From: Methanotrichaceae archaeon
GTDB taxonomy: Archaea > Halobacteriota > Methanosarcinia > Methanotrichales > Methanotrichaceae
DNA length: 9,883 nucleotides
Assembly (NCBI GenBank): GCA_013329455.1
Contig: DUKF01000271.1
Coordinates: forward strand, 1-9,883
Direction: 5' to 3'
Shown piece by piece: positions 1 through 8,042 of the stretch. Position numbers and translations under genes: made by a program. Positions within the stretch are counted from its first letter, which is position 1, and the number at the start of each line of letters is the position of its first letter. The notes under the pieces were generated by a model. That model was given only the letters and a program-made list of their open reading frames with translations, was not told the origin of the DNA and searched no databases.

Positions 1-79
1 GCGGGGTGCGCTGTTTGACTATATTTGATCAAAATGTGACACATCCTGATCTGGTTATCCGAAAACAACCGACAAAGCC

Positions 80-87
80 TAAATATG
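80..87 (+). promoter_or_regulatory. Candidate archaeal TATA box for ileS
   Basis: The AT-rich octamer TAAATATG lies in a generally AT-rich stretch, preceded by an A/G-rich segment that could act as a BRE. A start of transcription about 25 bases downstream would fall near 107-110 and give a leader of roughly 15 bases carrying the Shine-Dalgarno site. The match to the archaeal consensus is only moderate, and no transcript data are available. Confidence 0.35.
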
Positions 88-113
88 ACGTTGTTTATGC
101 CTTTCCCGTTGTT

Positions 114-118
114 GGAGG
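114..118 (+). promoter_or_regulatory. Ribosome binding site of ileS
   Basis: GGAGG lies six bases before the ATG at 125. It is a perfect core Shine-Dalgarno match and fixes the ileS start there. Confidence 0.8.
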
Positions 119-124
119 ACTAGG

Positions 125-3100
125 ATGATCTCTGAGGTGGCAGGACAATACAACGCGAAAGAGGTTGAAGAGCGGGTCAGGAAGTTCTGGGGCGATAACG
201 GAATCTACATCAAGACCAGAACCATGAGAACCGGTGGCAGAAAGTTCTTCTTCGTCGACGGGCCGCCCTACACCACGGGCAGGATCCACCTCGGGACCGC
301 CTGGAACAAGATCATCAAAGACTCCATTCTCCGCTACAAGTCGATGAACGACTTCCACATCAAGGATCGTGCGGGCTGGGACATGCACGGCCTTCCGATC
401 GAAGTGAAGGTGGAAGAGTACCTGGGCTTCAAGAGCAAAAAGGACATCGAGACCTACGGCGTCGAAAATTTCATCGACAAGTGCAAGGAGTTCGCCCTCA
501 GCCAGAAAGACCAGATGACCGAGCAGTTCAACATCCTGGGAACCTGGCTCGACTGGGAAGATCCCTACATGACCCTGAAAGACGAGTACCTCGAAGCTGC
601 CTGGTGGACCCTCAAAAGGGCGAACGAAAGGAATCTTCTCGAGCGGGGCGTTAGGGTCGTGAACTGGTGTCCCAGGTGCGAAACCGCCATCGCTGACGCC
701 GAGGTTGAGTACTGGGAGGAGACAGACCCCTCGATCTACGTCAAGTTCCCGGTGGTGGGAAAGGAAAACACCTTCATGATGATCTGGACCACCACCCCCT
801 GGACGATCCCCGCCAACGTCGGCGTTGCAGTCCACCCTGAGTTCGAGTACTCGAAGATTCGAGCCTGGAAGGATGACGTCGAGAATGCCGAGATCCTGAT
901 CATGGCGACATCCCTCGTCGAGAACGTCCTCCGGGAGGGGCGGTACAAGGATTACGAGATCCTGGACAGTTTCATGGGAACAGAGCTTGAAGGGCTCGAA
1001 TACGAACACCCCCTCGTCGACCTGATCCCGGCCCAGAAAGATATCGAGCACAAAATCCACCTCGCAGACTTCGTCACGGACGAAAACACAGGGTCTGTCC
1101 ACATAGCTCCAGGCCACGGTCTCGAGGACTTCGAGCTCGGGGTGAAGGAAGGTATGGCAATATTCTGCCCCGTCGGCGAGGACGGCCGCTACACCTCAGA
1201 GGCCGGGGAGAAGTATGTCGGCAAATACGTCAGGTCCACCAACGAGGAGGTGAACGAGGACCTCGCCGAGCGGGGCCTTCTCCTCGCAGAGGGCAAGATC
1301 GTCCACAGGTACGGCCACTGCTGGCGGTGCAAGACCCCGATCATATACATCGCAACCCCCCAGTGGTTCCTCAAAATCTCAGACCTTCGAGACGACATGC
1401 TCGACGAGATCACCAAGGTCAAGTGGTACCCCGACTGGGCGGGCTCCGCCAGGTTCAAGGACTGGGTAAGCGGCGCTCGGGACTGGTGCATCTCCCGCCA
1501 GAGGTACTGGGGGATACCGCTTCCCATCTGGATCTGCGAGAAGTGCGGCGAGATGGAAGTGATCGGCTCGATGGAAGAGCTGAATTCGAGAAGCGGTTCT
1601 GTCGTCGAAGAGCTTCATCGGCCGGCCGTCGACCTGGTGACAATCAAGTGCTCCTGCGGTGGCGAGATGTGCCGGGTTCCCGACGTCTTCGACGTCTGGT
1701 TTGACAGCGCCGTCGCCTCCTGGGCGACCCTAAACTATCCGAGGGACAAAGAGCAGCTGAAAGAGTGGTGGCCAGCAGACTTCATCACCGAAGGCCACGA
1801 CCAGACCCGCGGCTGGTTCTACTCCCAGCTCGGAGCGAGCATGGTCTCCTTCGGCGTCGCCCCCTACAAGAGCGTCCTGATGCACGGCTTCACCCTCGAC
1901 GACAAGGGCAAGAAGATGAGCAAGAGCATAGGAAACGTCGTCCAACCAGAGGAGGCTGTCCAGAAGTTCGGAGCCGACACCCTCAGGTTCTACGTCCTAT
2001 CCTCAAACGCTCCTTGGGAAGACATCCACTTCAGCTGGGACGAGGTCGCAAACACCAGCAGGATGCTGAACATACTCTGGAACGCCTACAGGTTCCCTCT
2101 CCCCTACATGATCCTGGACAAGTTCGACCCGACGAAGACGACCCTCGAAAAGTGCCTTGGAAACCTCAGGCCCGAGGACAGATGGATCCTCTCGAGAGCA
2201 AACACCCTGGCAGCCGAGGTCCGGGTCCAAATGGACTCCTACCAGCTCCACAAGGCGACAAGAGCCCTCGCCGACTTCGTCCTGGAAGACCTCTCCAGGT
2301 GGTACATCCAGTTGGTCCGGCCCAGGACCTGGATCGAGACCGACGACCCCGACAAGCTCGCGGCCTACGCAACCATCTATGAGGTGATGGTCACCTTAGC
2401 AAAGCTCCTGGCACCCTTCGCTCCCTTCAGCGCCGAGACGATCTACCAGAACCTGGTGAAGGGCTCCGATCCCGAGGCGCCGGAGTCGGTCCACATGTAC
2501 GACTGGCACCAGCCGAGAAATGACCTCATCGACGAAAATCTCGAGAAGGAGATGGAGCTCGTGAGGGAGGTCGTGGAGGCGGTCTCCAACGCCCGCCAGA
2601 AGGGCGGACGAAAGCTGAGATGGCCGGTCTCTGAAGTCACAATCTCTCCCCAGAAAGAGATTCCAGACCTGGGAGACCTGATGGGCGTCCTAAAGAGCCA
2701 GACCAACTGCAAGATGGTTACCGTCATGAAGGTCGGCGAAAAGCCCGTTATGGAGATCGCCCTCAACCCCGTCCCCAAGACGATAGGTCCTGCCTTCAAG
2801 GGCGAGGCCCAGAAGGTGATTCAGGCCCTCAAGGAAGCAGACCCCGTTAAGGTCAACGAGGGGATCAAAGCAGGCGAGTGTATGGTAGGATCTTACGCCA
2901 TCACCCGAGATATGGTCGAGTTCCTCGAGAAGATCCCCGAAAACCTGGTGGCAGCCGAATTCTCCTCGGGCACGGTATACGTAGACATAACGCTCACCGA
3001 AGACCTGAAGGCCGAAGGCTACGCGAGAGAGATCATCCGAAGGGTCCAGGACATGAGAAAGGAGATGGACCTTCGGGTCGAAGACAAAATCAAAGCTTTC

Positions 3101-3277
3101 GTCAGCGTTGAGGATGAGGCGGTATTGAAGCTCGTCGAGACGATGAAAGACCACATCGCAAGCGAAGTTCGGGCGAAACATCTTGAAATGGGATCGGCCC
3201 TGGATGTCGAGGGATCTCTCATCAAGGACTGGTCTGTGGAAGATGTGGAGATGACCATAGGCATCACTCGCGGATAA
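125..3277 (+). CDS. ileS: Isoleucyl-tRNA synthetase, archaeal/eukaryal type
   Basis: This class Ia synthetase activates isoleucine with ATP and charges tRNA(Ile) in the cytoplasm (EC 6.1.1.5). The 1050-residue length is typical of the family. The HIGH signature appears as HLGT at residues 55-58 after PPYTTGR, and KMSKS is at 597-601. The CP1 editing domain, which removes mischarged valine, shows the Thr-rich motif [11 protein letters not shown] (221-231) and HIAPGHG (326-332), with the conserved Asp at 335. Two CxxC-based zinc sites are visible: Cys182/185 with Cys399/402, and Cys471/474 with Cys509/511, the arrangement known from Thermus IleRS. The anticodon-binding helical domain starts near residue 682, followed by a C-terminal extension. 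The ATG at 125 has GGAGG six bases upstream. The gene is intact, with no frameshift or missing catalytic motif. The next gene starts only 12-33 bases after the stop but appears to have its own promoter. Confidence 0.98.
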   Translation: MISEVAGQYNAKEVEERVRKFWGDNGIYIKTRTMRTGGRKFFFVDGPPYTTGRIHLGTAWNKIIKDSILRYKSMNDFHIKDRAGWDMHGLPIEVKVEEYLGFKSKKDIETYGVENFIDKCKEFALSQKDQMTEQFNILGTWLDWEDPYMTLKDEYLEAAWWTLKRANERNLLERGVRVVNWCPRCETAIADAEVEYWEETDPSIYVKFPVVGKENTFMMIWTTTPWTIPANVGVAVHPEFEYSKIRAWKDDVENAEILIMATSLVENVLREGRYKDYEILDSFMGTELEGLEYEHPLVDLIPAQKDIEHKIHLADFVTDENTGSVHIAPGHGLEDFELGVKEGMAIFCPVGEDGRYTSEAGEKYVGKYVRSTNEEVNEDLAERGLLLAEGKIVHRYGHCWRCKTPIIYIATPQWFLKISDLRDDMLDEITKVKWYPDWAGSARFKDWVSGARDWCISRQRYWGIPLPIWICEKCGEMEVIGSMEELNSRSGSVVEELHRPAVDLVTIKCSCGGEMCRVPDVFDVWFDSAVASWATLNYPRDKEQLKEWWPADFITEGHDQTRGWFYSQLGASMVSFGVAPYKSVLMHGFTLDDKGKKMSKSIGNVVQPEEAVQKFGADTLRFYVLSSNAPWEDIHFSWDEVANTSRMLNILWNAYRFPLPYMILDKFDPTKTTLEKCLGNLRPEDRWILSRANTLAAEVRVQMDSYQLHKATRALADFVLEDLSRWYIQLVRPRTWIETDDPDKLAAYATIYEVMVTLAKLLAPFAPFSAETIYQNLVKGSDPEAPESVHMYDWHQPRNDLIDENLEKEMELVREVVEAVSNARQKGGRKLRWPVSEVTISPQKEIPDLGDLMGVLKSQTNCKMVTVMKVGEKPVMEIALNPVPKTIGPAFKGEAQKVIQALKEADPVKVNEGIKAGECMVGSYAITRDMVEFLEKIPENLVAAEFSSGTVYVDITLTEDLKAEGYAREIIRRVQDMRKEMDLRVEDKIKAFVSVEDEAVLKLVETMKDHIASEVRAKHLEMGSALDVEGSLIKDWSVEDVEMTIGITRG

Positions 3278-3278
3278 T

Positions 3279-3289
3279 TAATATATAAG
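3279..3289 (+). promoter_or_regulatory. TATA box of the DUF151 gene
   Basis: TAATATATAAG, just after the ileS stop codon, is a good match to the methanogen box A. Its centre (about 3284) is 26-27 bases before the ATG at 3311, the spacing expected for transcription starting on that codon. It also abuts the earlier ATG at 3290, which has no Shine-Dalgarno sequence, and so argues against that start. Confidence 0.6.
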
Positions 3290-3310
3290 ATGAGTTCCAG
3301 AGATGGGTCC

Positions 3311-3772
3311 ATGGAAGAGCAATCGCCTCCACTGAAGGTCAAGGTGAAGGGCGTCTACGCCCTTCAGGCTGGAGGGGACCTTCTCGCTCCTGTGGTCATT
3401 TTGGAGGACGAGGATTCCAGGATGGTCCCGGTCTTCGTGGGTCTTTCGGAGGCGATCTCAATACACCAGGCCCTCTCAGGAGCGGTCTCTCCCAGGCCCA
3501 CCACCCACGACCTTTTCGTATCCACCCTGGAGAGCCTCGATGCCAGGATCGCCCGTGTGCTTATAGACGACCTTGATGGCGGAGTCTACTACGCTCGTCT
3601 CTCGGTATCCATCGACTCCGTGGAGCGGGAAGTGGATGCAAGGCCGAGCGATTGCATGGCTTTGGCACTCCGCTCAGGAGCGCCCATCCACATTCAGGAG
3701 AAGGTCATTTTGGAATCATCCATGGACAGGAAGGACTTGGACGACCTGAAGGGCATAGAGGACTATCTTTAG
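3311..3772 (+). CDS. Bifunctional nuclease-domain (DUF151/BFN) protein
   Basis: The protein is a single DUF151 domain of 153 residues from the chosen start (160 if the in-frame ATG at 3290 is used). Family marks are the VFVGLSEAISI segment (41-51), the RPTTHDLF motif (62-69) and the strongly conserved RPSDCMALALRSGAPI block (111-126). Family members occur in bacteria, archaea and plants. Some plant and bacterial members have reported DNase and RNase activity, but the archaeal role is not established, so no substrate is claimed. I prefer the ATG at 3311 because neither start has a Shine-Dalgarno site and the TATA box fits a leaderless message beginning at 3311. No signal peptide or membrane segment is visible, so it should be cytoplasmic. 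A U-run and hairpin follow about 33 bases after the stop, so the unit probably ends there. Confidence 0.9.
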   Translation: MEEQSPPLKVKVKGVYALQAGGDLLAPVVILEDEDSRMVPVFVGLSEAISIHQALSGAVSPRPTTHDLFVSTLESLDARIARVLIDDLDGGVYYARLSVSIDSVEREVDARPSDCMALALRSGAPIHIQEKVILESSMDRKDLDDLKGIEDYL

Positions 3773-3804
3773 CTCTTCGTTCATATCGGCGGTCCATCTC
3801 GGCA

Positions 3805-3832
3805 TTTTTATTCTCCATCTAAAAAAGATGGG
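3805..3832 (+). terminator. Probable terminator after the DUF151 gene
   Basis: A run of five T (3805-3809) is followed by a perfect 6-bp hairpin, CCATCT (3815-3820) and AGATGG (3826-3831), with a loop of five A. U-runs terminate archaeal transcription. The hairpin lies after the U-run, so it may instead protect a 3' end or belong to the next promoter region. Confidence 0.45.
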
Positions 3833-3837
3833 AAAAC

Positions 3838-3846
3838 GTTTAATAC
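3838..3846 (+). promoter_or_regulatory. Candidate TATA box for the peptidase operon
   Basis: GTTTAATAC is the best TATA-like element in the 269-base spacer. Transcription would begin near 3865-3870 and give a leader of about 175 bases before the ATG at 4042. This is long for an archaeon. A weaker promoter closer to the gene cannot be excluded. Confidence 0.35.
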
Positions 3847-4041
3847 CATTCGTCGACAAGAATTATGTATCCTCTCGAGTGGGGAGGAGTTGCAGTACAA
3901 TTCGCAAAACCATGATGGGTTAGCACGTCCGGACTCGAAATACTGGCGAAGATGAACAATATCGCGACCTAGCGAGAAGGGGGTACATCTTGCCGAAAAA
4001 TAAGGGAGAGGATCGTGTATGGCCGTATTTGAGGTAAGACC
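3847..4041 (+). promoter_or_regulatory. Long structured leader of the C25 peptidase gene
   Basis: No conserved gene is visible in this spacer. It contains a 6-bp GC-rich hairpin with a 5-base loop, CCTCTC (3871-3876) pairing with GGGAGG (3882-3887, one G-U pair). It also has an 8-bp palindrome GTCCGGAC (3927-3934) and an 8-codon frame at 4019-4045 (encoding MAVFEVRP). That frame is preceded by GGAGAGG (4004-4010), and its TGA overlaps the peptidase ATG. The peptidase has its own site, GAGGT at 4031-4035, six bases before ATG 4042. Whether any element regulates translation is inference. Confidence 0.35.
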
Positions 4042-7000
4042 ATGAGGCGTCATCTAACCATCTGTTTGACCTGCTTACTGCTGGTCTTGAGCTTGAGCTT
4101 CGTTCTATCCTTTTCATCTGTCCTGGCCCAGGGTTACGGCAATGACGAGAGCGTAATAAGGTGGCAATACCGTCCTGAAGAGCCGATAATCCAGATGGGT
4201 TTCGGGGGCGAGATACTTCCGACGGGTGCCCAGAACGCCACAAAGTCGATCAGGATCCCGGGGCTTGAAAATCGGATCATTCCGGGCGAACCGGTCGTGC
4301 CATTCAGAACTGCCAGGATACTGATCCCCCTCGGGGAAGAGATACAGGATGTTAAGGTGCTTCCAGGGGAAAAGAAAAATCTCGGCAAAATTCTGATCGA
4401 GCCTGGGCAAGACCCCCTGCCGATCAGCTTTTCAGGAAATTATACCTTCACACCCCTCAACGAGACCACCTACGGATCGATGGAACCTTACCCCAAAGAC
4501 GTCTACTCTGTGATCGGAGTTCAGGAGAAGCAGGGCTATAAAATACTTTATATAAATCTCTATCCGATCATGTACATCCCCAAGACGAAGGACACCTACT
4601 ACTTCGGCACCTTCGACCTGGAGGTGAAGACGGCTCCCGCAGAGACTCTTGATCGGGGGCTCTTCAGAGGATTGCCTGACGACAGTGTGCTGATAGAAAG
4701 AATGGTGGATAACCCCGGGGAGGTTGCTACCTACTCAGAAGATATTGTGCCGATGGGGTCCTCACCTCTCCTCGACGGAAATTACGATTACGTAATAATC
4801 ACGAATCTGGCCCTTAAGAACGCGCCAGGTCCCTACAACTTCACCACCCTCGTCGACTGGAAGAACTCGAAGGGAGTTGCTGCAACCGTAGTCACCGTGG
4901 AGGACATATACGCCACATATCCAGGAGCAGACGACCAGCAGAAGATAAGGGGTTTCATAAAGGATGCATATCTCAATAACGGGATAACCTACGTCCTTCT
5001 GGGAGGCGACGCCGACGGCAGTCACTTGGGTGACGACAGCTGGGACAACATCGTGCCCGCAAGGGGCCTATGGGCCTGGGATTACGAGGCGAGCCCGCCG
5101 AACATCCCCTCAGACCTCTACTACGCCTGTCTCGATGGAAACTTTGACTACAACGGGAACGGCGTTTACGGCGAGCCCGAGGATGGTCCCGGAGGCGGCG
5201 AGGTGGATTTGATGGCAGAGGTTTACGTGGGTCGGGCTCCCATCGACTCTTATGCTGAGATGGCCAACTTCGTCAGAAAGACGATCGCCTACGAGTCCAC
5301 CACCAGCGATCCGTACCTCAAGGAGATCTGGATGGTGGGCGAGTACCTCGGGTTTGGTGGCGACAGCGACTGGGGCGGAAACTCGATGGACGAGATCAAA
5401 GACGGATCGGGAGCCAGCGGATACGATACGAAGGGGTTTCCCGACGACTACCACAAGTCCACCCTCTATGGCCGCGACCGGGAATGGGATAAGATGGAGC
5501 TGATGGAGATCATCAACGGAAACATCCACACTATAAACCACCTTGGTCACGCCAACGTCGGAAGCGCCATGAAGATGAACATCGATGACGTCGGTCGTCT
5601 CAATAACGATAAGTATTTCTTCGGATACAGCCAGGGCTGCTATGCCGGCTCCTTCGACAATAGGGACCCCGATTCCATCTATTCGCCCAGCGACTGTGTT
5701 CTTGAGCATTTTGTGACAGAACCCCATGGTGCCTTCGCCTTCATAGGCAATTCCAGGTTCGGATGGGGCAGGAGGTCCAATACCGATGGACCGTCCCAGA
5801 GGTACGACCGGCAGTTTTGGGACGCGGTATTCGCAGAGGGGATCGAAAACATAGGCCGAGCGCTCCAGGACGCCAAAGAGGACAACATAGGGTCCGTCGA
5901 CAGGACCAGTGACGGGAACGTGATGAGGTTCTGCTATTACGAGATCAACCTCCTCGGCGATCCCGAGACTTCTTTCCATCAGCCTTTCACGGCAGATCAC
6001 AACATTGAGATCACTGAGATGGAGCTTCCAAGCTACACCAAGCCCGATAAGCCCGTACAGGCTAAGGTTATCGTCAAGAACAAAGGCCTTGAGGACGAGC
6101 AGAATGTGGCGGTTCAGCTCCTGGAGGGTGGGACCGTCGAGGACTCGGAAGCAATTGCCGATCTTCCCAGTGGCGCATCGGCTGAGGTGAGCTTATCCTG
6201 GTCCGAATCCGTCGAGGGAATGTACTCCCTGGAGGCGTACGCTGTGCCCACCGAAGGCGAGGAATACGCCGATGACAACCGCCAGGAGAGATCGATAGAG
6301 ATCTTCAAGAACAGGAGCCTGATTCTGCTGGTCGATGACGACGAGGACGCAGACTACGAGACCTATTACGAAAAGGCATTGTCTGCTAACGGGTACGGCT
6401 ACTTAAAGGTCGATGAGCCACCAAGCCAGAGCGAGCTGTTATCTTTCGATTGCGTGATATGGATCACGGGTCGGGACTTTACGACCGCCCTCACCAGAGA
6501 GGACCAGGCGAACCTGGCCGCTTATCTGGACGCCGGAGGAAGCCTCTTTTTGTCCGGCCAGGATCTCGGCTACAACATCCAGGACACCGACTTCTACAGT
6601 GATTACTTGCAGGTCGAGTACGTAAAGGACAGCACCGGCGTTTACACCCTTGAGGGCGTGTCAGGGGACCCCATATCCGACGGGATGACCGTTGGAATCT
6701 CTGGTGGCGACGGGGCAAACAGCCAGTATTGGCCGAGCGAAATTCTGCCCATTACCGCTTACGCCACTGAGATCTTCTACTACCAGAACGACGGGTGTGC
6801 TGCGGTGAGAGTCGATACTGGGACCTACAAGGTGGTTTACTTAGCCTTTGGGTTTGAGGCGATAAACAAGTCATCTGATCGCGATGAGATCATAAGACGG
6901 GTCGTATCGGAGCTGACCAGTCCCGCCGAAACCTTTGCCAGCTTATCCAAGACCGATGAAGTCGCGGCAAGTCAGGGAACCAGATTTGAAAGCCTGGATG

Positions 7001-7188
7001 GACCCATTCTGCCTGGAGATGTCGGAGGCCCCCTCGAGGGCGTGGACTTCTACGTCGATCTAACCTTTGAGGATATCAATCTGAAATTCGAGAAGTTGGA
7101 TCCGAAATTCGAGGAGATAAATCCAGAGTTTGAGGATACCGGTCCCGAGTTCGAGGATATGGAACCGGGGTTCGGGGGCGTGAAGTGA
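4042..7188 (+). CDS. Secreted gingipain-like (C25) cysteine peptidase with CARDB and C-terminal repeat tail
   Basis: This is a 1048-residue exported protein of the peptidase C25 family. Residues 1-30 form a Sec signal peptide: Arg-Arg, a long hydrophobic core, then VLAQ. Residues about 45-230 resemble the C25 propeptide (PGEPVVPF at 81-88, then strand-rich sequence). The catalytic domain spans about 247-646. NHLGHAN carries His503 and YSQGCYAG carries Cys533, a 30-residue spacing close to the gingipain dyad, and the typical NLLGDPE motif closes the domain (637-642). An Asp/Asn/Gly-rich loop (365-378) may bind calcium. A CARDB-like Ig fold (about 652-756) and a ThuA/glutaminase-like Rossmann domain (about 759-957) follow. 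The tail holds five heptads from Phe1009. Six N-glycosylation sequons are present (Asn65, 133, 140, 266, 757, 942). No C-terminal membrane segment or PGF-CTERM signal is seen. It is probably a surface or extracellular peptidase, of unknown substrate, co-transcribed with the next gene. The function is inferred from motifs. Confidence 0.92.
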   Translation: MRRHLTICLTCLLLVLSLSFVLSFSSVLAQGYGNDESVIRWQYRPEEPIIQMGFGGEILPTGAQNATKSIRIPGLENRIIPGEPVVPFRTARILIPLGEEIQDVKVLPGEKKNLGKILIEPGQDPLPISFSGNYTFTPLNETTYGSMEPYPKDVYSVIGVQEKQGYKILYINLYPIMYIPKTKDTYYFGTFDLEVKTAPAETLDRGLFRGLPDDSVLIERMVDNPGEVATYSEDIVPMGSSPLLDGNYDYVIITNLALKNAPGPYNFTTLVDWKNSKGVAATVVTVEDIYATYPGADDQQKIRGFIKDAYLNNGITYVLLGGDADGSHLGDDSWDNIVPARGLWAWDYEASPPNIPSDLYYACLDGNFDYNGNGVYGEPEDGPGGGEVDLMAEVYVGRAPIDSYAEMANFVRKTIAYESTTSDPYLKEIWMVGEYLGFGGDSDWGGNSMDEIKDGSGASGYDTKGFPDDYHKSTLYGRDREWDKMELMEIINGNIHTINHLGHANVGSAMKMNIDDVGRLNNDKYFFGYSQGCYAGSFDNRDPDSIYSPSDCVLEHFVTEPHGAFAFIGNSRFGWGRRSNTDGPSQRYDRQFWDAVFAEGIENIGRALQDAKEDNIGSVDRTSDGNVMRFCYYEINLLGDPETSFHQPFTADHNIEITEMELPSYTKPDKPVQAKVIVKNKGLEDEQNVAVQLLEGGTVEDSEAIADLPSGASAEVSLSWSESVEGMYSLEAYAVPTEGEEYADDNRQERSIEIFKNRSLILLVDDDEDADYETYYEKALSANGYGYLKVDEPPSQSELLSFDCVIWITGRDFTTALTREDQANLAAYLDAGGSLFLSGQDLGYNIQDTDFYSDYLQVEYVKDSTGVYTLEGVSGDPISDGMTVGISGGDGANSQYWPSEILPITAYATEIFYYQNDGCAAVRVDTGTYKVVYLAFGFEAINKSSDRDEIIRRVVSELTSPAETFASLSKTDEVAASQGTRFESLDGPILPGDVGGPLEGVDFYVDLTFEDINLKFEKLDPKFEEINPEFEDTGPEFEDMEPGFGGVK
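7066..7170 (+). repeat. Five tandem 21-bp repeats encoding a heptad tail
   Basis: Five in-frame 21-bp units start at 7066, 7087, 7108, 7129 and 7150, and a sixth begins (TTC GGG) at 7171 before the stop at 7186. Each unit encodes Phe-Glu followed by an acidic residue or Lys, a variable residue (Ile, Leu, Ile, Thr, Met), a polar or Gly residue, Pro (Leu in unit 1) and Lys/Glu/Gly. Phe falls at residues 1009, 1016, 1023, 1030, 1037 and 1044. The DNA copies have diverged at synonymous sites while the Phe-Glu pair is kept in all five, which suggests selection on the protein. Confidence 0.9.
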
Positions 7189-7202
7189 TATGGGGGAAAA
7201 AT

Positions 7203-7210
7203 GGGGGGAG
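7203..7210 (+). promoter_or_regulatory. Ribosome binding site deciding the beta-helix protein start
   Basis: GGGGGGAG ends six bases before the ATG at 7217. The earlier in-frame ATG at 7190 has no GGAG-type site at a usable distance. This favours 7217 and gives a compact signal peptide. Confidence 0.6.
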
Positions 7211-7216
7211 ACCAAG

Positions 7217-7960
7217 ATGAGATGGAAACTCTGTTCAGCTCTGATCTTGACGGCCGCGATATCGCTCGCTGTGGCTCAGGCGGCCACTATCACCGTCGGG
7301 CCTGAAGACTGCGACTACACCAGCATCCAGAAGGCCGTCGATGAGGCGAATCCGGGCGATAAGATCAGCGTGCAAAGCGGAACGTTTAGAGAAAATGTGG
7401 TAGTGGACAAGACTCTCATCATCCGCGGCACGGACTCCGGATCCGGCAAACCCGTTGTGGACGGAAAGGGCGTGGGGAGCGCGATAATTCTTTCTGCAGA
7501 TCGAATCACCCTCGAGGGGTTCGTCGTCAAAAACTCCGGGTTTGGGAAGTCTGGAATTGAGATGAAGTCCGACAACAACTACATCAGAAACAACCTCGTA
7601 ACCGAGAACAGATGGTACGGGATATCCCTTTCTGACTCGAACGACAATGTCATCACCGGCAACGTCGTCAGCAAAAACAAGTACGGGATCTGGCTTCCCG
7701 CGGGATCAGAGGGAAACAGAATTACCCAGAACGAGTTTGGGAATAACGCCAACGATAACGCCGTCGATGCTGGCGTCAACAAATGGGACAAAAACATCTA
7801 CGACGACCTCGAAGAAGATGAGGACAGCTACAAGATCCCAGGCGGCTCAAACGTCGACGAGAACCCCAAAGCACCTGAGCCCGAATCGACAGATTCGGAG
7901 CCAAAATCCTCTACGATAACGGTGAAGATTACCATACCCACCCCCATAATCGGATCCTAG
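7217..7960 (+). CDS. Small secreted NosD-like right-handed beta-helix protein
   Basis: The protein has 247 residues from ATG 7217, or 256 from ATG 7190. The N-terminus MRWK, a hydrophobic core and AVAQA give a signal peptide, probably cut near residue 22. Residues 34-72 (DYTSIQKAVDEANPGDKI, then strands) are the entry segment typical of pectin-lyase-fold and DUF1565/NosD proteins. Residues about 85-180 contain parallel beta-helix turns with the repeating pattern N-x-I-x-x-N followed by YGI or SGI (for example 119-126, 132-138, 143-150, 154-160, 166-172). An acidic linker (196-204), a Pro/Ser/Glu-rich stretch (214-232) and a short hydrophobic strand ending PTPIIGS follow. With only a few coils it is short for the fold, and no catalytic acid cluster is recognisable, so a binding or structural surface role is more likely than an enzyme. 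The gene begins 28 bases after the peptidase stop, and the two are probably co-transcribed. The binding partner is unknown. Confidence 0.85.
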   Translation: MRWKLCSALILTAAISLAVAQAATITVGPEDCDYTSIQKAVDEANPGDKISVQSGTFRENVVVDKTLIIRGTDSGSGKPVVDGKGVGSAIILSADRITLEGFVVKNSGFGKSGIEMKSDNNYIRNNLVTENRWYGISLSDSNDNVITGNVVSKNKYGIWLPAGSEGNRITQNEFGNNANDNAVDAGVNKWDKNIYDDLEEDEDSYKIPGGSNVDENPKAPEPESTDSEPKSSTITVKITIPTPIIGS

Positions 7961-7971
7961 AACTAAAAAGG

Positions 7972-7998
7972 CGGGGTCATTTATCCTGGAAGGCCCCG
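7972..7998 (+). terminator. Hairpin after the beta-helix gene
   Basis: CGGGGTC (7972-7978) can pair with GGCCCCG (7992-7998) over seven positions including one G-U pair, with a 13-base loop, starting 11 bases after the stop codon. No clear U-run follows directly, so it may be a 3'-end stabiliser rather than a true terminator. Confidence 0.4.
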
Positions 7999-8042
7999 TT
8001 CCCACTTACATCTGCTCAATTTCTCCGTTTCTCAAATCGAGC

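Noticed and set aside
24..33. Palindrome TTTGATCAAA upstream of ileS as a regulator site
   Set aside because: A 10-bp AT-rich palindrome is likely by chance in such sequence, and no second copy is present in the window. It is not enough to call an operator.
3..128. Open plus-strand frame from the window edge to a TGA overlapping the ileS ATG
   Set aside because: About 41 codons stay open, but only some 30 percent end in G or C, unlike the strongly GC-ending real genes here. The region has promoter-like composition and the peptide matches no family I know.
95..1117. 340-residue minus-strand frame opposite ileS
   Set aside because: It lies wholly inside the well-supported ileS coding region and arises from its GC-rich third positions. 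There is no ribosome site and no recognisable motif.
1765..2382. 205-residue plus-strand frame within ileS
   Set aside because: It is in another frame inside the ileS region encoding the KMSKS loop. The composition is Arg/Pro/His-rich and typical of an out-of-frame translation.
3773..4041. tRNA or other known structured RNA gene in the largest spacer
   Set aside because: I looked for a cloverleaf, a T-loop motif, a CCA end, and box C/D or H/ACA marks and saw none. Only isolated short hairpins are present.
5110..6000. 296-residue minus-strand frame opposite the peptidase
   Set aside because: It is antisense to the catalytic domain carrying His503 and Cys533. It has no promoter or ribosome site and low-complexity Val/Gly/Asp content typical of a shadow frame.
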